Origin: Saksenaea vasiformis B4078
Lineage: Eukaryota; Mucoromycota; Mucoromycetes; Mucorales; Saksenaeaceae
Direction of reading: 5' to 3'
NCBI GenBank assembly: GCA_000697055.1
Contig: JNDT01002246.1
Location: 62,001 to 126,000, forward strand
DNA: 64,000 nucleotides
In this document: positions 1 through 9,865 of the stretch, in pieces
Layout of the letters: every line of letters starts with the position of its first letter
How positions within the stretch are numbered: position 1 is the first letter of the stretch
Program-made: the position numbers and the translations under genes
Notes under the pieces: generated by a model
Database searches by the model: none
Seen by the model: the letters and a program-made list of their open reading frames with translations, nothing else
What the model was told of the DNA's origin: nothing

Positions 1-74
1 TATTTTGTTATTAATTATTTCGCTGATACTAGCATCCCACTACCTCAACATGTACATTTGACGTTTTAAGCGTT

Positions 75-210
75 ATTACTGTTTTTCCCAAAATGAATGT
101 TGCAAAGGAAAGAAAAAAAGATGTCGTTAGCGAACTACAAAAATGGAAATCGATGGTTTTGCGATACTTACGACATTGTCTAAACGTCGCGAGCTTCTGT
201 TGCTCGGATT
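75..210. repeat. Left arm of inverted repeat flanking Fanzor locus 1
   Basis: This stretch matches the reverse complement of 4452-4642 in two blocks: 75-144 against about 4574-4642, and 161-210 against about 4452-4502. The right arm carries about 71 extra bases (4503-4573) where the left has about 16. Read on the plus strand, the outer block encodes the same peptide tail as the ALDH C-terminus ([15 protein letters not shown]...). Read on the minus strand, the inner block encodes the last nine Fanzor codons (IRATEARDV and stop). The few differences in both blocks fall at codon third positions. The repeat could be a transposon terminus, or the edge of an inverted duplication of a Fanzor/ALDH tail-to-tail junction. 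Confidence 0.85.
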
Positions 211-3200
211 GGTTCGAAGTTGTGATTGAATATCGGTGGACGACTCGTTGGCTGGTGGGCACCTTCAATCGCCAGCATGGCCAACGCGTGGATATTTCTT
301 GCAGCGTTCAAATCTCGTTGCCAAATGCGTGAGCGGCTGTTGCATACTACCACCGAATGCAAGTTCGATTCTTCTATTTGCAAGTTGTCCAACGACCTCG
401 TTCCACAGATCCTGCAGACTTTGCTTGAATATGATTCATTTACAGACACCATGATCAAATGCCCTTCTGTCTCTGCTCGTTTCAGCAACTTCCGAAGTCT
501 CTTTGCCAGAGCGTGGTTTCCCCCTGAATGTACGCCGATCGAACCGTCCGTCACCGACACAGACTACATTTACCACATCATCGTGGGTGCGAACGAACTC
601 TGCCTTGCGCCATTTGTTACTAAGAGAACATGGCATGAATCAGTTTTGTCTTTCAGACTTCTATTAAAACACGCAACTTACGGTTTGGGGACGGTTTGGG
701 CTTGGGCAACGGGTGGCGTCCGGTGCTAGTCCTTGCTGCAAGTACTTCTTGGCTCACAATGCTCGGACCTGCATTATACTTCTTGCCACCTCGGAGAAAT
801 ATGTTCACCAGTTCGTCATCCACCTTTTGGCGCCCACGGTAGTTAAGGAAACGGAGCTTTTGGACCTCGATGCCATAGAATTGGGTTAATACAGGCAGAC
901 GCTCCAGAAGGCCAGCAATGTATTCATCCAATCTTGCAAGATCCGTTGTTTTGGCTGTGGATATTGCGCTTTCAATACGATCAATGCCTTGTGCTTTCTT
1001 CCACCGCATGATCTTGGTGTTTGTCTTTTTGAATCCTGCCTTAACATAATACTCTGCTGCCGAAAATTTTCGCACTTGGTGTCGATGGTTGCCCACATGT
1101 TCTGGGTGGGCATAAACGTCCCTATCACTGTCATCAACGCCAACAAATACTTCATTGACTCCCGGATCCACTCCCCAGATTTTGCAGTGTTGGAGATCGT
1201 CCAAATTGATATCGTCTAATGCAAGGGATGGCAACTCGTCTTCTGGTACAGGTTTGAGAAATATAAAGGAAGTGGCATAGCCGTCCGTGAGAAAGTCATT
1301 TTGGAAGATGCCGTGTCTAAACCAAACAAATCAGCGCCTTGCGTGTTTTTTACTTCATCTTACCGCTTCATTTTGCCCATATCAAACATGTTGAAATTGG
1401 TATGTGGGCGATCGACAGGTACAGGGGTCCCAGATCTTGCAGCGTGGTGGTCAAGACCAAAGTGACGGAGGATGGTTCCCATGGTCTCATGGTCAATGCT
1501 GATATACTTTAGAGTAAGACCAGGCACAGGGGCAAGGGTGAACAACCGCGTCTGTTGTCTAGTCAGATACCCAGGCGGGGTGAATACACCATTATCTAGT
1601 TGCTGCTTAGCTTCTGCGATGAACGACTGCATCTGATCGATAGAATTTTGGCTAAAGCCGACCGGAAGACGTCCATGTTCGAAGGCACGTCGTTCATTGA
1701 TGATCTTGGTGACGGCACGCACAAGATTGGTACGGCGGCGATAGTTCAGAAATGCCCATTCAGGTAAACTTGACAATTTATGGCGCGTCCATGTGAATCC
1801 GGCCTCTGTTTGCACCGTAGCTGGGAGCTCTTCTTCCTGATCGTTCCAGAGTTCCATATAACCAAGTATTTCATACAAGATTGGCAAAAACAGATGAGGA
1901 TATCTCGTCAAAGTAGCAGTCGTAGTTGACCGGTCCAGAGCAAGCTGAGAGACACCAAAGCTACCAACAGTAGTCATACTGAGAGAAGGCGATGGAGCAT
2001 CGATCGAGCCAGGCGTGAGTGCCGGGGAATAGTCCATAACTTGTGTTAATGGGTCTGATGAGGAACTTGCGACAGCTGAAGTCTGGGGTTGTTGTCTCCG
2101 GGTTAGACGTTGACGAGCGAGCCGTATTTGGTCAAAGATGTGATCCCACATATCGCTTGCTTCGTCGACCAATGCTAGTAGCGTGTCATTGAGGTCGTTG
2201 TCATCTATGTCAGCATTGTCGTCATAATAGACTGTGGGCCATTCCGGAGGGCATTTAGGGTCTTTTGTGGTAATATCGTAAACGTACTGTGCGTATGAAA
2301 ATGCTTGGCCGGTCTTGAGGCCCTGTGTGGATAAAACAAATGAGCTATCGACTTCGCCTATCCAGCTACTATACATACCGGAAATTGGCGCAGGAGAGAT
2401 GCCTGTAAATATGAGATGTAGTAACCATCAAAGTTCTCCACAATATGGTTGGTGAAGTTGGTCGCGCATTGCGAGACAGTGGACGAAAGCATATGGCTGA
2501 ACGCTACCGGTGGTTTGCCGACTGGTGATATAACCTTATTGCACCGGGCACTGGGGTGCTCTTGTATGAATTGAGAAAAGACATAAAGGAGGTCCTCCCG
2601 AAGTTCTTGTGATAATATTGCTTTGTTGGATATTTGGCCACCGAGAAGAAGCTGGAATATGCTCGTGAAGAAAACTTCGTTAAAAAAAACGGTTAAGATT
2701 GGCAGTTGAGAAGCCAAACGACGAGTCAGGTAATAAAGGAGGAAAAGATGGCTTTTGATCACAATTTTTCGGTTGAAATCCACTACGACTCTGATGCCTT
2801 CAATGAGACGGATCTTTTCCGCTTCGTCCAATATGCGTAACAGACCGTACAACCCATGCTTGATGCAGTGAGTACGTACAGTTGCACCACCAAGTAGTTC
2901 CTTCGTCTTTGTTTTCAAGCGTGGTTTATAATCCGGACAGTTTCGATTTGATGCGCGTGAATGTGTTCCTGCTGTCTCAAGTCGATATCGTTGTAATTCA
3001 AGATCGCCTTGTTGTGCTGCTTGCTTGGCGGCCCTCGTACAAGTTGGACATGGCCTCATTGGGGTATGACTCTCGGAGCGAACTCCAACTTCTCGTTCAT
3101 CGCGGGCTCCCCTCTTTTCTTTCTTCTCGTCGGACGATTGCTTCCTTTTTGTTGTACGTCGAGATTTTCCTCGACGTTGGCGCTTCCGCTCTAGACGAGA

Positions 3201-3372
3201 AAGAGTTATATTCGAGCACTGTTTTAGCAGATATTGTACCTGGTTCGTCCCGACCCGTTCCTTCCTCGTCAGTAGTCTCTGCACCCTGCTGTCGTCCTTG
3301 TTCTTCCTGTTCCAATCGTTGTTTCTTTTCTAACTTCTTTCTTTTGATGAATTCACGAACAGTGCGTGACAT
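180..3372 (-). CDS. Fanzor RNA-guided nuclease (eukaryotic TnpB homologue), probably a decaying copy
   Basis: Fanzor proteins are eukaryotic TnpB relatives that cut DNA guided by an omega-RNA. I splice five exons: 3372-3240, 3190-2379, 2322-1364, 1316-682 and 599-180, with introns of 47-82 bp, all GT-AG, giving about 985 codons. Visible in order: a basic N-terminus, a Cys/His knuckle-like segment (CPTC, then HSRASNRNCPDYKPR, about 3000-2900), a long helical region, the LTDGYATSFIF strand (about 1290), RuvC-I WGVDPGVNE (Asp near 1167), RuvC-II-like VCVGDGRF (about 560), VNESYSSKVC carrying a Glu near 437, a zinc ribbon, and RuvC-III WQRDLNAARN (Asp near 314). The canonical RuvC-II Glu is absent; the Glu before the zinc ribbon fits the relocated Glu described for Fanzor. 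Damage: one extra base in a C/G run at 520-524 shifts the frame between RuvC-II and the zinc ribbon, and the second CxxC pair has lost a Cys (CNSRSRIW). Family assignment is firm; activity is doubtful. Confidence 0.88.
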
Positions 3373-3374
3373 GA

Positions 3375-3812
3375 GGATAAAGAACACAATTGAGAGGGAA
3401 AGGACTGATAGGTTTATAAAAGACAAAGAAGAGAAACAGCATGCCTCAGAAAAAGAAAAAGGGTTTGCGTTGAACCAATCGGAGCGCACGGATACCGATG
3501 GATCAGAAAAAAATGATGCATGATACTTCCTGAATAAAGCTAGTAAGTATGTTGAGCCATCAAAGACAAAGAAAAGAAACAATACCTAAAAAAACGAGAC
3601 TGCATCAAGCTACTTAGTAGACCAATCAGAGCCCACGGATGCCAACGGATCAGAAAAGGAAGTTACATGATACTTCCTGAATAAAGCTAGTAAGGATGTT
3701 GAGCCGTCAAAGACAAAGAAAAGAACAATACCGAAAAAAACGAGATTGCGTCAAGTTACTTAGTAGACCAATCGGAGCATATGGGTGCCACCGAATCAGA
3801 AAAAACACCTTG
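3375..3812. repeat. 147-bp tandem repeat, about three copies, upstream of Fanzor locus 1
   Basis: Two well-matched units start at 3519 and 3666 with the shared opening CATGATACTTCCTGAATAAA, giving a period of 147 bp. A more diverged third unit runs from about 3375 to 3518 (shared ACAAAGAA, CCAATCGGAGCGCACGGAT and GGATCAGAAAA blocks). The array begins almost at the Fanzor start codon (3372), so it occupies the Fanzor promoter/5' region and the space up to the divergent small ORF. Its function is unknown; promoter repeats or internal element repeats are both possible. Confidence 0.85.
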
Positions 3813-3974
3813 AATCTAGTTTCTGAGCATGGTGTGCTATACCAAACAGCGCTCCCACAGTCTAAACGGATTTATCAAAACGTTGCTGGATTTTCTCGAT
3901 TACCATATCTGACATTTATTTTCATTCACACTAGCACTTACGCAACTCACAACATATACGAAAATTCGATTATC

Positions 3975-4223
3975 ATGGTCCTGCTTCAATTCATACGAGA
4001 TTATTCGAAGACATATCCGCACACAGAACACAAAGTGGAGCATGTCATTCATGATCCAGTTACAGGAATTTCGAGAACAACGATATCCACTTTTACAGGC
4101 CTAATCAACTGCATCTTTAGTTGTCTGACTGCCCTGTTTTCTTTTTTCTTTTTTTACCAATATCTAGAAGAAAGCTTCATTAGATTGCGCGCCATTATGG
4201 AAAAACTGACGGACAATACGTAA
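3975..4223 (+). CDS. Putative small membrane protein inside the Fanzor element
   Basis: An 82-residue ORF starting at the ATG at 3975 (MVLLQFIRDYSKTYPH...) has a hydrophilic N-terminal half and one strongly hydrophobic segment (about residues 40-62, LINCIFSCLTALFSFFFFY), then a short charged tail. It lies between the inverted-repeat arms and diverges from Fanzor across the tandem repeats. The open frame extends upstream to 3696, but that part consists of the tandem repeat, so the later Met is the better start. I recognise no family. It may be element cargo or chance; the T-rich stretch alone could make a false transmembrane segment. Confidence 0.3.
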   Translation: MVLLQFIRDYSKTYPHTEHKVEHVIHDPVTGISRTTISTFTGLINCIFSCLTALFSFFFFYQYLEESFIRLRAIMEKLTDNT

Positions 4224-4451
4224 GGAAGCTGAGAAAGTGAATGACAGGAAATACCAATTTTGAACACTCTCCCCATAACTTCCCCGTGCTGCCACGCCCC
4301 GTGTTGCTCGGTAATTCTTAGTATTAGACTGCAGTATCCAGTATTAAAGGGAGCGTTGGATGGCAATGATCGCCTACTATACTAAAAAGGGCTGAGTCGC
4401 ATTCACAAACTCACGTCCACATGTCCTCTCTGTGAAGATTGAAAATCAAAT

Positions 4452-4642
4452 AATCCGAGCAACAGAAGCTCGTGACGTTTAGACAATGTCGTAAGTATTG
4501 CCAAAAAAAGAAAAATAGGAAGTTGAGAACTTCGATTGGAATAGGTGAGTGTAAACAGATCGAAGCTGAATTTCATTTTTGTAGTTCGCTAACGACATCT
4601 TTTTTTCTTTCCTTTGCGACATTCATTTTGGGAAACACTGTA
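4452..4642. repeat. Right arm of inverted repeat flanking Fanzor locus 1
   Basis: Reverse-complement partner of 75-210. On the plus strand, 4454-4483 encodes the same nine Fanzor terminal residues plus stop, with one synonymous change, although no other Fanzor sequence precedes it here. On the minus strand, 4573-4642 encodes the ALDH C-terminus. The 71-bp segment at 4503-4573 is unique to this arm and lies just beyond the ALDH stop. Confidence 0.85.
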
Positions 4643-6743
4643 ATTTGACCTTTTTTAAAGATGACGTTCTTGCTGGCAACAAGAGCCTTGAACAATGTCT
4701 GTATCTTGGCTCCAACAGATTCGGGGAGTCCATTGATAAACAAGGAAATGGCAGTGTATTTGTCAGCTGTGTAGGGTGGGTACCTGACCGAAAGTACACT
4801 TTCCAATCCAGCCGATCTGATCATCGTCGATCTTTCATGTGTGAAGGTATCAAACGATTTGTCCCCATGATAAGATCCCATTCCGGAGGGACCAACACCA
4901 CCAAATGGCAAGGACAGTTCTTGGAGATGCATCAATGTATCATTGACTAATGCACCGCCAGAATTGGTCGAATCAAGAACTATGTATAATGTCAGAACCC
5001 CTGAAAATCACAAGGAAAATACATACTCTTATTATATACGGCGGGGTCACCGCTGAAAATGTACAGCGCCAACGGATGATCCCTGCAAGATAAAGTATGG
5101 ATTTACACTTCTTCTTATCCTTAAGCGTCGTACCTGTCATTAACAATGTCGATGGCTTCATCCATGTTTTCGACTGTAACAAAGGGTAAGATAGGTCCTA
5201 TCAACCCATGTCATCAGTATGTATGTTTTTCGTATTAAAAAAAATAATGTTCTGTACCGAAAATCTCTTGTTGCATAAGAGTAGCGTTATTTGTCACCGG
5301 GCAAACCACAGTAGGTTCAATGTACAGATCGTCTCTGTCAGTCTTGCCGCCTAGGACGACTGTGGATGGATCACAGCTATCCAGTAATCCTTTGAGACGA
5401 TCGAATTGACGATGGTTGACGATACGGCCGTAAGAATCTGATTTTTGCGGGTGTTCACCGTAGAACTGACGAATAGCGTTTTGACATGCAGATGCTAACC
5501 GATCAGCCTTGTCTTTTTCTACCAACACGTAATCCGGTGCAACACAGGTCTTTGATTCATCCACCGTCAGCCAGAGCTAAAACGTTCTTTTTCTTTTATA
5601 TATATAATTTAATTTACCTGTCCGTTATTGAAAAATTTTCCAAACACAAGACGATTGGCAACAACGTCTAGGTCCGCATCGGATGCAACAAAGGCGGGTC
5701 TAAATAATCAATCGCAGTGTGAGCCAATCAAAACAAAAGGCCGAGTTAAGTTCATTACGATTTTCCACCCAGTTCAAGAGTGACAGGTGTAAGGTGTTGA
5801 GCTGCAGCGGTCATGACAATACGTCCCACCATACCATTGCCGGTGTAGAAAATATGATCCAACTGTTGTTCTGGAGAAAATGCATGAGAAATGCACGTCG
5901 TCATGTCATGGTGATTACCCAGCAATACTGTTGTTTCTTCAACGGCACCGTTGATCACTCTATAAGCACGTTCGTCCAGGTATTTTGGCAGAAGACGAGC
6001 CATGGTTACAGCTGTATGCGCAGACACTTCCGAAGGCTAGGTGCATACACTCAGTACATGCGAGATATTTTGCATTTTTTGTTTTACCTTTAACACAACA
6101 CAGTTACCAGCAGCAATAGCCCCTACTGCAGGCATCAAAAGTAGATTGACCTAAACTAACAGTTTAAGTAACTAGGATAGCATGTAACAGTTGGACATAT
6201 TACAGGATAATTCCATGCACCTGCCCAGCACGGAATTCAGGGTTAACTGATGTATGTTTATCGTGATTCCGTTGCCACTTACCAATGACGAGAACAACAC
6301 CTTTGGCTTCCTTCCGAATACATGTCTTATCCATGCTATTCATCAGGAAACGTTTTGATGTATAAGTCGGTTTGGCCAGTCGATCCATATTCTGACAAAA
6401 AGAAAGAGAGAGTAAGCAAGGATGATGAAAGGGACGTTGGCATTTGTCACCTTGATCATATATTTGCATTCATCCACAACAGACGCGATCTCGCCTATAG
6501 TACATTCCATTTTGTGTTTGCGAAGATCTTTCCATACTGCGTCTTCAAAATCACTAGCATTTTCCTCGAGACAGTCAATGAGTTTTTGTAACTGTTGTTT
6601 GCGAAACGCAAGATCCTTTGTGATGCCTGACAGACCGTTAGTAAGGGTTTATAGGGACCGTACTCACCTGTCTTGAAGTTCTCGCGCAGTTTGGCAACGA
6701 TAGTGGGAATAGCTCCCTTTGGGGTGTAGGTTAGATCAGCCAT
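4573..6743 (-). CDS. Class-3 (fatty) aldehyde dehydrogenase
   Basis: NAD(P)-dependent oxidation of aldehydes, probably medium- or long-chain, to acids. The start ATG at 6741-6743 opens [20 protein letters not shown]. Splicing out about seven short introns gives a full-length protein: the N-terminal helical region ([20 protein letters not shown]), [28 protein letters not shown] (NAD site), FYTGN, catalytic Glu in LELGGKS (about 5755), catalytic Cys in [14 protein letters not shown] (about 5545), QEIFGPILPFV, and [16 protein letters not shown] (about 4900). The tail [15 protein letters not shown]... is coded by the inverted-repeat arm and is duplicated at the left edge of the window. It is downstream of, and convergent with, the orphan Fanzor tail at 4454-4483. 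Confidence 0.92.
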
Positions 6744-9568
6744 GAGAAAAACAATGCGCAGGAAAGAGATAAAAAGGGATCAAAACCGGACGTATGCGAA
6801 TCCGGCCATTATATATAATTTTAATCCCCGATGACGGGATAGACTTGGACAGAGACATGAGAAGGGTCTGTAGAGAATAGGCCACGCTTCATCGCCTTTT
6901 TTATTACGTTGTGTTACCTGAATACTTATTTCTCTCATTCTACCCTGTTTATACACTGATTACGCGTCGTCTCCATTAATGGTAGAAGAGCATGTGGCCT
7001 ATTCTTTTCTCTTTACTAATCGAAATTAACAGAAACGGTTCGACCGCTTGACCTTGACAGGATCATCCGTGCATGTTGATCCGTAGCCAATGAAAGCTAC
7101 AAAGTTCGATCGTTGGAGAGAAGAGCAGCGAACGCCGGTCCGGAGGACTACGTGACCGGACAACTACACGATCGACCCCGCAAACACGTTGAAAACGAAC
7201 GTGACAATCTCAGCCATGTATTGGTCCGTGTAACCCGACTATTTGGTAATTGCAAACATGTCTCTCTCATGATTGACTGCTTACCAACTATCAGGACATT
7301 GGTACCGTTGTCTGTTAGAGGTGGCTGACTAATCCATATCGCGAGGCGATGCCAGGTACTCAACGCTTATCAGCATTCACTATCAAAAGAAATTAAGGTC
7401 TGTTACGGAGTCATGCTGCTGACAAGTGTCGTAGCTTGCATTAGCATGGACTCCTTTTATCAATCCTAACCACAGTGCGAGCGAACAGAATCTTTCATCT
7501 GTAATAACTCCTAGTCACTAGCGCGGTACCAACTGATTTCTGAGGTTAACCAGTCATCATGGCCCGTTTTAAACGATGTAATTCTCGCTGCTCCAGAAGG
7601 GGGTCCAAGGCGGTGTTGAGCTTGCTATTAGTTGATACTCGGTGCAAAGGATGCATATTATCGATCAGAACTTTCCAAGAGAACGAAACTCAGATGCTTT
7701 AGAGGCTATCTTCTTGATTGAGTGTCATAGAACTGCTGAGACTTGTACAAGTCCTGCGTATCCCTGTGTCATGCATCATGGCTTTGGAATCCCTTGTGTA
7801 ATCCGATGACAACACCAGTTTCCACCGATCTTAACTGGTGGAAACGGAAACGTTATGTACACACGTCCATCTCCTCACTCTTCTGGTAGATCAGCCAAAT
7901 CATAACAGGAAATGGACATCGTAGTGATCACTGCTTCATTTTATACGATCGCGATGATACCTTTTTTGACACACGTGAATAGGGCGTGACAGAAGCTGCT
8001 AGCTTTCTTCGTCTTGTCGTACAAACTCTCCCAACTTTTCTTCTTTTTTTTTACAAGAACATCGTCGATCGCCGCCGTGAGGTTTTTTTAAATAGGATCG
8101 GCAATTCCCGAAATAGTTCGAGTAGGTCGTACCAGGGACAAGTGCCACGTAATGTGTTGTTCTTAACGCGTCGGGGTTTTAACAGAGATCCGTTTTCTGT
8201 TTCGAGACTCTTATTAGAGTAACTCGTAGCTGCATTAAAAAAACCTAGATAAGACAGAGGTCGATCATCGTTGTATTGACCAAATCGATAACCTTGTAGG
8301 TTTGATCCACATAGATATGCGTTATGAAACTTTGTGCATCAACTGTGTTCATTTGTCTCGAATTTCAAGAAGAAAATCAGACGATCTGAAGGCGTGGTGT
8401 CAGATAAATAGCACACTTTCTCCTTGTACTCCCCAACATAGGCGATACAGTGATTGGTACACTCGGGTTTTGCTTTGCTGCATCACTATAGGGGAAAGGG
8501 ACGTGTCACGACAGCAAATGCATAGATCCCTGATTCACAGACTCAGGAGATAAAACGGTTACTCAAGATTGGAGGCATAGTTTAGCCTATGTAAGCATAA
8601 AAAACAAAAACAACAACAACGAAGATGAGAAGGAAGGAAAAAAAAGAGAGAAGATTGCGAAAGATATTCTTTTTTGGGGGCAGAAGCTACTTCTCTTTTT
8701 TCGTAAATGTGCGGCGTCATGTTATTCTGATAAGACCAAGGTCACGCAAAAGGGGGAGGGAGTCTTTACAACTGAACCAAACTTGCGTTGTGTTACGGTT
8801 GTTCCATAGAGAAATGAGATGTATGGGCTAAAAGAGGAATCATTCTTAAAGAGATTTACTTTTGATGGCGAACATCGTTACTATAGCGTTTCAGCCTTTT
8901 CTAAACAGAATGTCATAGATGTCATTTGTTGAAGATACGTGGGAAAGATTAGACAATATCTTTTGGGCTACGGGTTGCAAGTCAGTGATGGTTGGATCAA
9001 TGGGAAAGGGGTTAGATGAGAGATCCCAGTGCCTGGGACCTTTTTACAACAAAAGGGTTTCTTAAAAGAAAAAAAAAGAGTCTGTTTTTGTTCTTAGGGG
9101 TGACATGTGGCGTAACAAATACAAAAGCCACGCAGATAACCATAAGTATAGATAGAGTTATGTCCTCTTTCGAATGGAGTACATGTTTAGTATTTCATAT
9201 TTGTTATAATGTGTTTGTAAATGTGGATGATGGCAGTAATAGTTAAAGAGATTTCAAGAAGAGGTAAGAAAACAAGAACGGAAGGGGATTTCCAGTATAC
9301 ACATGCGCAAACAATGGCTGTTGTGATACATTGGGTGTAAAGAATAGAAGACAGGAATATATATACTCTCTCAAGGTGACTATGCATCAGAAACCCCTAA
9401 ATTCTTAAATTCCTTTCCATTGTCTATAAAAATGTCAAAATGGGAATCATTAAGTAGGTTAACTAAAACCCAAATGTAAGCGGTGATTTAAAGTATTGTT
9501 GTTAAAAGAAAGAAGAGAGAGTGTATGTGTAAAGAAAGAAGAGATAGAGATATAGATAGATAAAGATT

Positions 9569-9603
<35 letters not shown>

Positions 9604-9865
9604 TGTGTGTGTGTGTATGTGTGAATGAAAGAGAGAAAGAGAGAGAAAGCGACACAAAAAGGGAAAAGAAAACAATACGAAGAGCAGTTGAGTCTCCAAT
9701 GAACTCAACTCCCCCCTTAGCTTGTGTTTTCTTCTCTCTCTCTCTTTTTCTTCCCTTCTTCCTTCCTTCTTTCCTTCTTTCTCTCTTTCTCTCTCTTCCT
9801 ATTCTCTTTTCTATTGACTCTCCTTTTCTTTTATATATATATATACACGTTCGGAGAAAAGAAAA
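6744..9865. other. 3.1-kb intergenic region with no supported gene
   Basis: No open frame here has recognisable protein features, and the short ones present lack intron signals leading anywhere. It contains a 12-bp inverted repeat (6874-6885 with 6994-7005), a stem-loop near 7815-7849 (GTTTCCACC/GGTGGAAAC, 10-base loop), and a GA/GT microsatellite plus pyrimidine tract just before the kelch-BTB gene. The ALDH and kelch-BTB genes face away from each other, so both promoters should lie here. Confidence 0.6.
9571..9614. repeat. (GA)15 and (GT)7 microsatellite
   Basis: An uninterrupted GA run (9571-9600) passes directly into a GT run (9601-9614). A CT-rich tract follows at about 9725-9830. All sit within 300 bp upstream of the kelch-BTB start codon, so they may lie in its promoter or 5' leader. 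Confidence 0.95.

Noticed and set aside
226..729. 167-codon plus-strand frame at the left edge
   Set aside because: It is the reverse strand of the Fanzor RuvC exons; the minus-strand reading carries the conserved motifs.
3097..3240. Unspliced continuation of the Fanzor first exon
   Set aside because: A 49-bp intron with a good pyrimidine-rich TCTAG acceptor joins the first exon in frame to the main basic N-terminal exon, so the read-through frame is intronic or a shadow.
3696..3974. Upstream extension of the small membrane ORF
   Set aside because: This part is the 147-bp tandem repeat being read through and has no protein features.
7113..7328. 71-codon frame MERRAANAGPED...
   Set aside because: No recognisable motif, no intron signals and isolated in a spacer.
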